Position numbers and translations under genes: made by a program. From Ruminococcaceae bacterium UBA5904 (GTDB lineage: Bacteria; Bacillota; Clostridia; Oscillospirales; Acutalibacteraceae), in the NCBI GenBank assembly GCA_002431305.1, contig DJEG01000056.1, positions 1-21,740 of the forward strand: 21,740 bases of DNA, in the 5' to 3' direction. Each line of letters starts with the position of its first letter. Position 1 is the stretch's first letter. Below, piece by piece: positions 7,742-14,737 of the stretch. A model generated the notes under the pieces. That model was given only the letters and a program-made list of their open reading frames with translations, was not told the DNA's origin and did not search any database.

Positions 7742-8124
7742 CGCTTAAAATACTGGCTCTTGCTGTTGTCTGTGCATGCGTTTATATGCTTTTGTCTCAG
7801 TCAAAACCGGAGTTTTCCGTAGTTATGCAGATTGCGGTTTTTGCTGTGCTTGCCATGTGGACCTACCCGTATATCGGGAAAATAATCGATATGATATATG
7901 CGTCGTCTTCAACTGCCGGGGTTGATTCTCAAATAATAAAGACGGCGCTGAAACTAACGGGAATTGCGGTAATAACGGGATTTGCTTCGGATATTCTCGA
8001 GGATGCGGGAGCCGTGTCTTCCGCGCAGAAGACGGCATTGGCGGCAAAAATAATAATGCTTGCTCTCGTTGTTCCGTATATAACAAAAACAATCGAATTT
8101 GTATGTTCGCTTGTTCGGAATTGA
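7738..8124 (+). CDS. spoIIIAD: Stage III sporulation protein AD
   Basis: A 128-residue polytopic protein with four hydrophobic segments, as expected for SpoIIIAD. Recognisable parts are the SKPEFSVVMQIAVFAVL segment, the cytoplasmic-type stretch around residues 50-65, and FASDILEDAG near residue 81, which is typical of the family. It starts inside the spoIIIAC stop (ATGA overlap), which indicates translational coupling. Confidence 0.95.
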   Translation: MTLKILALAVVCACVYMLLSQSKPEFSVVMQIAVFAVLAMWTYPYIGKIIDMIYASSSTAGVDSQIIKTALKLTGIAVITGFASDILEDAGAVSSAQKTALAAKIIMLALVVPYITKTIEFVCSLVRN

Positions 8125-8133
8125 GGGAACGGG

Positions 8134-9264
8134 ATGTTAAATGTGAACGGAAAATTAAAAGTAATCTGCGTAATAGTCTCTGTGCTTGCGGTATGCGTTT
8201 TTCTTTCTTTTTCTTCATCGGCTTCGAATAAAAACAAAGGTGAATCCGCTTTTTTCAATATGACGGAAACATTTGATGAATTAACAAGTGAAACGCTTGA
8301 CGAGAACGGTATTTCAGATTTTAAAATGTCCGATTTGAAAGATGTTAGCTTTACACAAATGATGTCGTATACTGTCGATAAAATAAAAGATGAAATAGAA
8401 AAACCTGTAAAGACATTTACTTTAATTATGTGTATAACACTTTTATTTTCGCTGACAGACGTGTTTGATTCGCGCGGACTGTCATTCAGAGCGGATATGC
8501 TGTGTCCGGTTATATGCGTTTATTCTCTTTGCACCGCTATGTCGGAGTGTATTTCGTCGTTTGTACGATATGTGGGCAGTCTTAGCTCATTCTTGAAGGC
8601 GGTATGTCCGCTCGTGTGTACGATAGAGGCTGTGTCCGGACGCGGAGGAGGCGCTCTTGCTTATAAAATGGGAGTAACGGCAGCAAGCGAAATTTTGGCG
8701 TTTCTTTGTTCGGATGTTGTAAAGTATGCTGTTTTAATGTTTTTCGCTCTTAGTGCCTGCGGAGCTCTGAGTCCGTTTTTTAACTTAAGTTCGCTTACCG
8801 ACTGCGTAATGAAAACGGTCTCGGCCGTGCTCGGAATTGTCGGATCCGTTTTTACCGGATTTTTAAGCATAAAAAATGTTTTCGGTTCTGTTTCCGATTC
8901 ATTGGCTTTGAGAGGAATTAAGTTTGCTGCGGGGAATCTGGTTCCCATAGTCGGTTCGTACGTCAGCGACGGAATATCAGCGGTTCTTACCGGAGTTAAA
9001 ACCGCACAGAGTACGGTAATTGTTTCGTGTGTCGTCGTGATGGCTTTGCTGTGTCTGCCCTTATTTGTGAGACTTTTGGCGTGGAGCGTGACTTTGAGAC
9101 TTATCAAGGCGGTAAATCTGATGTTTAATTTTGAAATGAACGCCTCTATGTATGACGGTTTTATCAATTTTGTTAAATTGATGACGGCATTGTGTATTTT
9201 TTCGCTGTATATATGCTGTTCGTGTACTTTAATGCTGTGTGCGGGCGGTGTTAATGATATGTAA
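8134..9264 (+). CDS. spoIIIAE: Stage III sporulation protein AE
   Basis: A 376-residue polytopic membrane protein, the largest of the operon. It has an N-terminal signal-like helix (about 9-30) ending in FSSSASN, an extracytoplasmic region rich in charged residues (30-90), then about seven hydrophobic segments to the C-terminus. The motifs around AVSGRGGGALAYKMG (about 168-182) and FEMNASMYDGFINFVKLM near the end fit SpoIIIAE. The length is close to the B. subtilis protein (about 399). The ATG at 8134 follows GAGGG with suitable spacing, nine bases after spoIIIAD. The next gene is 66 bases away, the widest gap in the operon. Confidence 0.93.
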   Translation: MLNVNGKLKVICVIVSVLAVCVFLSFSSSASNKNKGESAFFNMTETFDELTSETLDENGISDFKMSDLKDVSFTQMMSYTVDKIKDEIEKPVKTFTLIMCITLLFSLTDVFDSRGLSFRADMLCPVICVYSLCTAMSECISSFVRYVGSLSSFLKAVCPLVCTIEAVSGRGGGALAYKMGVTAASEILAFLCSDVVKYAVLMFFALSACGALSPFFNLSSLTDCVMKTVSAVLGIVGSVFTGFLSIKNVFGSVSDSLALRGIKFAAGNLVPIVGSYVSDGISAVLTGVKTAQSTVIVSCVVVMALLCLPLFVRLLAWSVTLRLIKAVNLMFNFEMNASMYDGFINFVKLMTALCIFSLYICCSCTLMLCAGGVNDM

Positions 9265-9272
9265 AACAAAAC

Positions 9273-9304
9273 ACTTTACATGTTTATATTCTGTAAAGTA
9301 TAAA
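9273..9304 (+). promoter_or_regulatory. Inverted repeat overlapping a candidate internal spoIIIA promoter
   Basis: In the gap between spoIIIAE and spoIIIAF, ACTTTACA (9273-9280) and TGTAAAGT (9292-9299) form a perfect 8-bp inverted repeat with an 11-base spacer. The same bases read as TTTACA (9275-9280), 18 bases, TATAAA (9299-9304), a sigma-A-like promoter. It could be a promoter, an operator or an RNA stem; no T-run follows, so it is not an intrinsic terminator. Confidence 0.4.
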
Positions 9305-9330
9305 ACTTGTCATAATGAGGGGTGACTGCG

Positions 9331-9750
9331 ATGGAAAATATTATCGGCGGAATTTTGTCCGTATGCGTTTTCTCTGTAATCGGTTCTGTTGCTCTGTGGC
9401 TGAACGGTTCGGATAAAATGAAGAAAACGCTGAAACTTTGCCTTTCCGTTCTGACTTTGAGTCTGATTTTTTCTTTTATCGGAAATTTTGAGTTAGCGGA
9501 AGATTCAAATATAAACAGTAATTCGGGCTTTACTTTTTCCGACGAAGAAATTATTCAATCCGCCGGTAACGCGGTGATTTCAATCTGTAAAAACATTCTG
9601 CACGGTATTTGCGAAGACGAACCGGACATATATTATGATTCCGACGTTCTTGTTGTTAAAGTATCAGAAAAGGATAAAAATAAGACTGAACAGATAGAGC
9701 AGGTTTTAGGGAATATTGTGCTTTCGCAAGTACGTATTATTACGGAGTGA
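9331..9750 (+). CDS. spoIIIAF: Stage III sporulation protein AF
   Basis: A 139-residue protein with two N-terminal membrane helices (about 6-23 and 31-49) and a small extracytoplasmic domain. This is the SpoIIIAF layout, though short next to the roughly 206 residues in B. subtilis. The C-terminal part (VLVVKVSEKDKNKTEQIEQV ... SQVRII) resembles the ring-building type of domain found in this family. I chose the ATG at 9331 because AGGGGTGA precedes it by 5 bases; a GTG at 9322 overlaps that site. The stop is separated from spoIIIAG by only a few bases. Confidence 0.85.
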   Translation: MENIIGGILSVCVFSVIGSVALWLNGSDKMKKTLKLCLSVLTLSLIFSFIGNFELAEDSNINSNSGFTFSDEEIIQSAGNAVISICKNILHGICEDEPDIYYDSDVLVVKVSEKDKNKTEQIEQVLGNIVLSQVRIITE

Positions 9751-9756
9751 ATGAAT

Positions 9757-10305
9757 ATGAATAAACAGAATTTAAAAGATAAAATCAAAAAAACTGCGGA
9801 AAAATTAAAAGAGGATAAAAAAACGGCGTTTATTCTCTTTTCGGCTGCGGTTTTGGTTTTAGTTATTGCCTTCGGCGGTATCGGTTCAAGCGACAGAAAA
9901 ACCGTATCGGGAACTAAAAATCAAGCGGAAAATGCCGAAAAAACGGAGATTGAATGCATTGAGGATGTTCTCGGACAAAAAATAACCGCCCTTGTTTCAA
10001 ATATAGACGGCGTCGGAAAGGTCAGTGTAAGCGTAAGTCTTCAGAGTACGGGAACTATTCACTATGCACAGGATATCAACGAAAAAAGAGAAAACGATTC
10101 TATTTTCAAAGACAGTGAATACATATATACCGAGGGTAATGCAGGTCAGCCGGACGGACTTATTGTGCGAATCGACGCGCCCGTAATACGCGGAGTTGCG
10201 GTTGTCTGCGACGGAGGTGAAAGCGCGGTCATAAAAAACGAGATCAAATCTCTGATCTCATCTCTTTATAACATAGGTTCGGACAGAATCTACGTGGGCA
10301 AATAA
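9757..10305 (+). CDS. spoIIIAG: Stage III sporulation protein AG, channel ring component
   Basis: A 182-residue single-pass protein: a charged N-terminus, one helix (about 24-42) and an extracytoplasmic domain. The domain holds the family's region about 60-80 (IEDVLGQKITALVSNIDGVGKV, also reported as the start of the ring-building motif), then YAQDINEKRE, and the late ARG-like VIRGVAVVCDGGE segment. SpoIIIAG forms a large ring in the intermembrane space. I chose the second of two in-frame ATGs: GGAG at 9744-9747 is 9 bases from 9757 but only 3 from 9751. Confidence 0.94.
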   Translation: MNKQNLKDKIKKTAEKLKEDKKTAFILFSAAVLVLVIAFGGIGSSDRKTVSGTKNQAENAEKTEIECIEDVLGQKITALVSNIDGVGKVSVSVSLQSTGTIHYAQDINEKRENDSIFKDSEYIYTEGNAGQPDGLIVRIDAPVIRGVAVVCDGGESAVIKNEIKSLISSLYNIGSDRIYVGK

Positions 10306-10324
10306 ATTAAAGGAGCAGTGTTTT

Positions 10325-10864
10325 ATGAGCAAAACTGTAAAGAAAAAGCAATTGATTCTCTCGGGAATCGTAATAGTTCTCGGAGCGGCGGTGCTTGCCA
10401 ATTGGTATCTTACTTCCGGGCGTGAAAAAATCGTTCCCGCAGAGGGAGAGTCAAATATAAGCGCGGAGAACGTACATAATCTCGGCGACGCGCAGTATGT
10501 AAATGCAGGTAAAAATAAGGAGTATTTTGCCTCGGCAAGACTCTCCAGAAATGAAGCGTATGATAAATCCGTTGCTTCTCTCAAGGAGATTATAAGTGCG
10601 CCGTCGAGCGATAATGACGCCGTTGCGTCGGCTTCCGCTTCGCTGACAGATATTTCGGACAACAAGATAACCGAAAGTAATATCGAATCGCTCGTCAGCG
10701 CCAAAATCGGCGGAGAATGCGTATGCGTTGTAAACACGGACAGTGTTGAGGTTATCGTAGAGGACAGGTATCTTACGGATAATTCTGTTTTACAGATACG
10801 CGAAATCGTTCAGAATAATCTGAAAATATCCCCCGAAAACATAACAATTATCGGCGCTAAATAA
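10325..10864 (+). CDS. spoIIIAH: Stage III sporulation protein AH, SpoIIQ partner
   Basis: A 179-residue single-pass protein with a helix at about 9-28 ending in ANWYLT, typical of SpoIIIAH, and an extracytoplasmic YscJ/FliF-like domain. YFASARLSRNEAYDKSVASLKEII (residues about 63-86) is the recognisable conserved core. In B. subtilis it binds forespore SpoIIQ across the intermembrane space; no SpoIIQ gene is in this window. AAAGGAG lies 9 bases upstream of the ATG. Last gene of the operon. No convincing terminator follows directly, so transcripts may run into the nusB leader. Confidence 0.95.
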   Translation: MSKTVKKKQLILSGIVIVLGAAVLANWYLTSGREKIVPAEGESNISAENVHNLGDAQYVNAGKNKEYFASARLSRNEAYDKSVASLKEIISAPSSDNDAVASASASLTDISDNKITESNIESLVSAKIGGECVCVVNTDSVEVIVEDRYLTDNSVLQIREIVQNNLKISPENITIIGAK

Positions 10865-10871
10865 AAAACTC

Positions 10872-10899
10872 TTGTATATTTTTTATTTTATGCTATAAT
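10872..10899 (+). promoter_or_regulatory. Sigma-A promoter with extended -10 for the nusB gene cluster
   Basis: TTGTAT (10872-10877), a 16-base spacer and a perfect TATAAT (10894-10899) preceded by TG at 10891-10892. It starts only 8 bases after the spoIIIAH stop. It should drive nusB and the dense run of housekeeping genes behind it, with a leader of roughly 95 bases. Confidence 0.78.
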
Positions 10900-10917
10900 A
10901 TAAGAAAATTCGCAGGA

Positions 10918-10988
10918 ATTGCTTATTTTAAAGCGTAAAGCAATGTCGTTTTAAGACTTCCGGCGAAAACCGGGGGTCTTAAAGTTTT
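10918..10988 (+). promoter_or_regulatory. Structured nusB leader with two hairpins, possible attenuator
   Basis: Stem 1 pairs 10918-10924 with 10938-10944 (7 bp). Stem 2 pairs 10950-10963 with 10970-10983 (14 bp, two of them T-G) and has a CGAAAA loop. Stem 2 is followed by GTTTT (10984-10988), and the nusB ribosome binding site CGGAGGT begins at 10991. Stem 2 could be a weak intrinsic terminator that ends part of the spoIIIA or leader transcripts, or a structure that limits ribosome access. No known riboswitch is recognised. Confidence 0.55.
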
Positions 10989-11002
10989 ATCGGAGGTACT
11001 CA

Positions 11003-11515
11003 ATGAAAAAAAGACAGGAATCAAGAGAACAGGCGTTTATCATCGTTTTTGAAAAACAGTTCAATCCCGACAGCACCGTGGATGAGCTGTGCAAGACGGC
11101 AAAAGAGGCGGGACTGTTTGAATATGATTCGTACGTGTCCGCGCTCGCCGGACGTACGTTTGATTCTCTTGAGGAAATAGATTCAACTATCAGCCGTTAT
11201 CTTGCAAGCGGATGGAAAATAACGAGACTTTCAAAAGTTGTTCTCGCTTTGCTGAGACTTGCCGTGTGTGAGATTCTTTATTTTGACTCTGTACCGTATG
11301 CGGTTTCTATAAATGAAGCCGTGGAACTGGCAAAAAAATACGCCGCCGAGCAGGATCCCGCATTCGTAAATGCCGTTTTGGGCTCTGCGGTGAAGAATTT
11401 AGACTTCGGGGAGACGGGAGCTGTTTGTGAAAACGAGACAGCCGAGCCTGAACATGAAGTTGAATCTGAAGTCCAAAATGCCGATAATACCGGCGAAACT
11501 GCCGTTGCCTATTGA
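11003..11515 (+). CDS. nusB: Transcription antitermination factor NusB
   Basis: A 170-residue, mostly helical RNA-binding protein that, with NusE (ribosomal S10), binds boxA RNA and supports rRNA antitermination. Typical segments are the N-terminal KRQESREQAF (usual form RR..R..A), WKITRLSKVVLALLRLAVCEIL (about 72-93) and VPYAVSINEAVELAKKY followed by FVNAVLG. The C-terminus has an added acidic tail after about residue 140 (rich in Glu, Asp and Asn); usual NusB proteins have about 130-150 residues. The strong CGGAGGT site lies 5 bases before the ATG. First gene after the structured leader. Confidence 0.95.
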   Translation: MKKRQESREQAFIIVFEKQFNPDSTVDELCKTAKEAGLFEYDSYVSALAGRTFDSLEEIDSTISRYLASGWKITRLSKVVLALLRLAVCEILYFDSVPYAVSINEAVELAKKYAAEQDPAFVNAVLGSAVKNLDFGETGAVCENETAEPEHEVESEVQNADNTGETAVAY

Positions 11516-11518
11516 TTT

Positions 11519-12457
11519 ATGATGAAAACTTATCTCGGTATTGACACGAGCAACTATACAACCTCATGTGCCGTATATAAAGAGGGCGAGGGAATAGTCG
11601 TTTCAAAAAAACAGCTTCTTCCCGTAGCCGAAAATGCAAAAGGGCTAAGGCAGTCGGACGCGGTTTTTCACCATAGCAGAAATCTGCCCGGAATGCTTGA
11701 ATGCGTTTTGTCTGAATGTGATTCGCCGTGTGCCGTTTCGGCTTCGTACGCACCGAGAGATTCTCTAGATTCGTACATGCCTTGTTTTACGGTCGGAAAC
11801 GGTTATTCCAAGGTTATTTCTTCCGCTTTGAATATTCCGCGTTATGAATTTTCCCATCAGGCGGGACATATCGCGGCGGCGGTTTATTCGGCCGGTAAAT
11901 CCGAACTTATAGGTTCCCGGTTCATAGCATTTCATTTTTCCGGCGGAACTACTGACGCACTGTTTGTCGAATACGATGAGGACAGGATTTTTAATATTCA
12001 CAATGTTTTTACTTCCCTTGATTTAAAAGCCGGACAGGCTGCGGACAGGGTCGGAGTTATGCTCGGTATCAGATTTCCCGCGGGTGCACAACTCGAAAAA
12101 CTGGCAAAACAGAGCGAAAAAAAATATAACGTAAAACTGTTTTTCAGAGAAGGAAACGTAAGTCTTTCCGGTATAGAAAATAAGTGCAGAGACATGTTCA
12201 TAAAAGGTGAGAACAAATGCGACATTGCAAGGTACTGTATTGATTCCCTGCGGTGCTGTGCTTACCAAATGTGCGTAAACATGCGTGAAAAATTCGGTAA
12301 TGTTCCGGTTTTGTATGCCGGAGGGGTTATGTCGGATTCCATTATCAGGGAGGATATTCTCTCGAGAGTTGATAATTGTTATTTTGCCGAACCCGGTTTT
12401 TCCGCAGATAATGCCGCCGGAACTGCTTACCTTGCGTATATTAAGGAGAATTTATGA
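11519..12457 (+). CDS. TsaD/Kae1-like (glycoprotease-family) paralogue of unknown role
   Basis: A 312-residue ASKHA-fold protein related to TsaD, the enzyme of tRNA threonylcarbamoyladenosine synthesis, but not the standard TsaD. The first phosphate loop is LGIDTSNYTTS, where TsaD has a form like GIETSCDET. The H-x3-H metal pair is kept as H113-Q-A-G-H117, the second loop is S141-GGTT, AGGV (267-270) is present, and D297-N298 matches the third metal ligand region. LRQSDAVFHH and RPRD-like APRDSLDSYMP (78-88) are, from memory, features of a paralogue group common in Clostridia and of unknown function. It starts at an ATG-ATG pair 4 bases after nusB with no visible ribosome binding site, so translation probably depends on coupling to nusB. 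Its stop overlaps xseA by four bases. It occupies the place where folD is found in many relatives. Confidence 0.82.
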   Translation: MMKTYLGIDTSNYTTSCAVYKEGEGIVVSKKQLLPVAENAKGLRQSDAVFHHSRNLPGMLECVLSECDSPCAVSASYAPRDSLDSYMPCFTVGNGYSKVISSALNIPRYEFSHQAGHIAAAVYSAGKSELIGSRFIAFHFSGGTTDALFVEYDEDRIFNIHNVFTSLDLKAGQAADRVGVMLGIRFPAGAQLEKLAKQSEKKYNVKLFFREGNVSLSGIENKCRDMFIKGENKCDIARYCIDSLRCCAYQMCVNMREKFGNVPVLYAGGVMSDSIIREDILSRVDNCYFAEPGFSADNAAGTAYLAYIKENL

Positions 12458-13692
12458 TACAGACGGCTCCGCTGAGCGTTTCTCAGATAAATTTTTATAT
12501 AAAGAATCTTTTCGATGCCGATTCGAGGCTTTTTAATGTTCTTATTGCCGGGGAAATATCGAATTTTACGAATCACTACCGTTCGGGACATTTCTATTTC
12601 ACTCTTAAGGATGATTCGAGCACTATAAAGGCGGTTATGTTTGCCCGTTCGGCACAGCGTGTACGTTTTGTCCCTGAGGACGGCATGCGCGTCGTCTGCA
12701 AGGGACGGGTCGGCGTTTTTGAACGCGACGGAATATATCAGCTTTATGTCGACGATATGCAGCCCGAGGGGGCGGGTGCACTTGCTCTTGCTTTTGAACA
12801 GCTGAAAAAGAAACTCAGCTCCGAAGGGCTTTTTGATGAAACTCGAAAAAAGCCTGTTCCGCGTTTTCCTAAAAACGTCGGAGTCATAACCTCCGATACC
12901 GGCGCCGCCGTCAGGGATATTTGCAATGTGCTGACAAGGAGATATCCGCTGTGCACTGTAAAAATATATCCCGTAAACGTTCAGGGCGCGTCATGTGCTT
13001 CGGATAATATCAAAGCTATTCAGTATTTTAATAAAAATAAATGTGCCGACGTCATAATTCTCGGAAGAGGCGGAGGCAGTATAGAGGATTTGTGGGGGTA
13101 TAACGAAGAAAAGCTCGTCAGGGCTGTCGCGGAAAGTGAAATTCCCGTTATTACGGGGATAGGTCACGAAACTGATTTTACCCTGTGCGATTTTGCCGCC
13201 GATTTGAGAGCGCCGACACCTTCCGCAGCTGCGGAATTGGCAAGCGAAGACGCTGACAGTCTGAAGTATGCGGTTTTTAATTTAAGGAACAGAGCGGATT
13301 CGGCGTTTTTGGGAGTTTATTCGTTAAAAAAACAGTCGCTTGATTCGGCTGTCAGAATTTTACGCGCATATTCTCCGCAGAATGTCTACGCGGGAATGAA
13401 AGAAGCATTTGATAATAAAATAAAGCGCTTAAACGATTCCGTTTCTGTTTATATGTTCGAAAAAGAACGCAGACTTGACTCTGTTATGAATAAGCTGTAT
13501 GCGCTCAATCCCCTTAACTCGCTCAAAAAAGGATTTTTCCCCGTTTATTCGGGCGATAAACGTGTTATGAGCGCCTCGGCTGTCAATGCCGGAGATGAAT
13601 TGAAAATAATGACTTTTGACGGAACGATAATGTGCCGTGCGGAAAAAATATCATATAATGCGGTGATTACAGATGAAAAAAATGACTTATGA
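12454..13692 (+). CDS. xseA: Exodeoxyribonuclease VII large subunit
   Basis: A 412-residue catalytic subunit of exonuclease VII, which degrades single-stranded DNA from both ends. It has an N-terminal OB fold (about 5-105) and a nuclease domain with D155 (in VRDICN), R205 (in LGRGGGS), H238 and D241 (in GIGHETD). These sit at positions I recall as the proposed catalytic residues of the E. coli enzyme. RAPTPSAAAEL follows, then a coiled-coil region (about 270-350) that binds the small subunits. AAGGAG lies 6 bases before the ATG. It overlaps the TsaD-like gene by 4 bases and xseB by 20, a sign of coupled translation. Confidence 0.97.
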   Translation: MIQTAPLSVSQINFYIKNLFDADSRLFNVLIAGEISNFTNHYRSGHFYFTLKDDSSTIKAVMFARSAQRVRFVPEDGMRVVCKGRVGVFERDGIYQLYVDDMQPEGAGALALAFEQLKKKLSSEGLFDETRKKPVPRFPKNVGVITSDTGAAVRDICNVLTRRYPLCTVKIYPVNVQGASCASDNIKAIQYFNKNKCADVIILGRGGGSIEDLWGYNEEKLVRAVAESEIPVITGIGHETDFTLCDFAADLRAPTPSAAAELASEDADSLKYAVFNLRNRADSAFLGVYSLKKQSLDSAVRILRAYSPQNVYAGMKEAFDNKIKRLNDSVSVYMFEKERRLDSVMNKLYALNPLNSLKKGFFPVYSGDKRVMSASAVNAGDELKIMTFDGTIMCRAEKISYNAVITDEKNDL

Positions 13693-13882
13693 GGAAGCGT
13701 TTGCTTCTCTTGAAGAACTTGTTTCTAAACTTGAAAAAGGCGATATGACTCTTGACGAAACGACAAAAATTTATGCGGAGGCGGTAAAACTTGCCGATTT
13801 CTGCTCACAGTCTCTCGAAAAATCAAGAATTAAAATAGAGAAAATCACACAGTCTCAAAAGGAGGATGCGGACAATGAGTAA
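13673..13882 (+). CDS. xseB: Exodeoxyribonuclease VII small subunit
   Basis: A 69-residue helical protein with the family core MTYEEAFASLEELVSKLEKG, then L-T-L-DE-like MTLDETTKIYAEAV. Several copies wrap the XseA coiled coil. The start at 13673 lies inside the end of xseA (20-base overlap) after a GGTGA. Its stop overlaps the start of ispA. Confidence 0.95.
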   Translation: MKKMTYEEAFASLEELVSKLEKGDMTLDETTKIYAEAVKLADFCSQSLEKSRIKIEKITQSQKEDADNE

Positions 13883-14723
13883 AACAGAAGAATACGTCAA
13901 ACTTATTGATGATAATATAGAAGATTTTATTCCCGTTTCGGATGAAAAATACTCGCGTCTTACCGACGCTATGAAATATGCATGCACAGACGGGGGAAAG
14001 AGAGTCAGACCTCTGCTGTGTCTTGAGTTTGCAAACATATGCGCCGCCGACGTTAAAGACGCGCTTCCGTTTGCAATGGGTGTTGAAATGATTCACTCAT
14101 ATTCGCTTGTGCATGACGATCTGCCGTGTATGGACAACGACGATATGCGCAGGGGAAAACCGTCGACTCATAAAAAATTCGGTGAAGGGTTGGGACTGCT
14201 TGCGGGCGACGCTCTTTTGACCCACGCATTTTCGGCGATACTTGCCGCCGTCTGTTCCGACGATAAAAAAGTAAGAGCTGTAAGCTATCTTTCCGAAAAC
14301 GCGGGAGTAAACGGTATGATAGGCGGTCAGGTTATCGATACCGAAACAGAGGGCACAAAAATTGACGCCGAAACGCTGTTTCTTATGGATAAACTTAAAA
14401 CCTCGGCGCTTATAAAATGCGCATGCGTTCTCGGGTGTATTTTCGGCGGACGGTATGACTATATTCCGTATGCGGAAGCCTTTGCTGAAAATCTCGGCAT
14501 TGCTTTTCAGATAGTCGACGACCTTCTTGATTTTGCAGAGGGCGAGGATAACAGCGATATTGTTAATAACAAAGCGACTTACGTTTCCCTTTTCGGTGTC
14601 GATAAGGCAAGAATGCTTGCCGACGAGTATACCGAAAAAGCCCTTAAAGCGCTTGATAAAATAGATTCCGATACCTCGTATCTCAGTGTATTTGCATTAA
14701 AACTGCTTAAAAGAACGGTATAA
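13875..14723 (+). CDS. ispA: Farnesyl/geranyl diphosphate synthase (polyprenyl synthetase)
   Basis: A 282-residue trans-prenyltransferase that joins isopentenyl diphosphate to allylic diphosphates for undecaprenyl, quinone or other isoprenoid products. It has GGKRVRP (40-46), the first Asp-rich motif D81-D-LPCM-D87 followed by NDDMRRGKP, GQVID (151-155) and the second Asp-rich motif DDLLD (215-219). The six-residue spacing in the first motif fits bacterial short-chain (FPP-type) synthases. I chose the ATG at 13875 because AAGGAGG at 13859-13865 lies 9 bases upstream; the ATG at 13866 touches that site. It overlaps xseB by 8 bases, and dxs of the same pathway follows. Confidence 0.95.
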   Translation: MSKTEEYVKLIDDNIEDFIPVSDEKYSRLTDAMKYACTDGGKRVRPLLCLEFANICAADVKDALPFAMGVEMIHSYSLVHDDLPCMDNDDMRRGKPSTHKKFGEGLGLLAGDALLTHAFSAILAAVCSDDKKVRAVSYLSENAGVNGMIGGQVIDTETEGTKIDAETLFLMDKLKTSALIKCACVLGCIFGGRYDYIPYAEAFAENLGIAFQIVDDLLDFAEGEDNSDIVNNKATYVSLFGVDKARMLADEYTEKALKALDKIDSDTSYLSVFALKLLKRTV

Positions 14724-14737
14724 CGGAGTAACGATTA

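Noticed and set aside
8661..9269. 202-codon open frame on the minus strand
   Set aside because: It is antisense to spoIIIAE and has no family-like motifs; a shadow of codon bias.
10949..10988. Stem 2 as a plain terminator of spoIIIA
   Set aside because: It lies downstream of the nusB promoter and has only four T after one G, so a full terminator here would also block nusB; kept as a possible attenuator instead.
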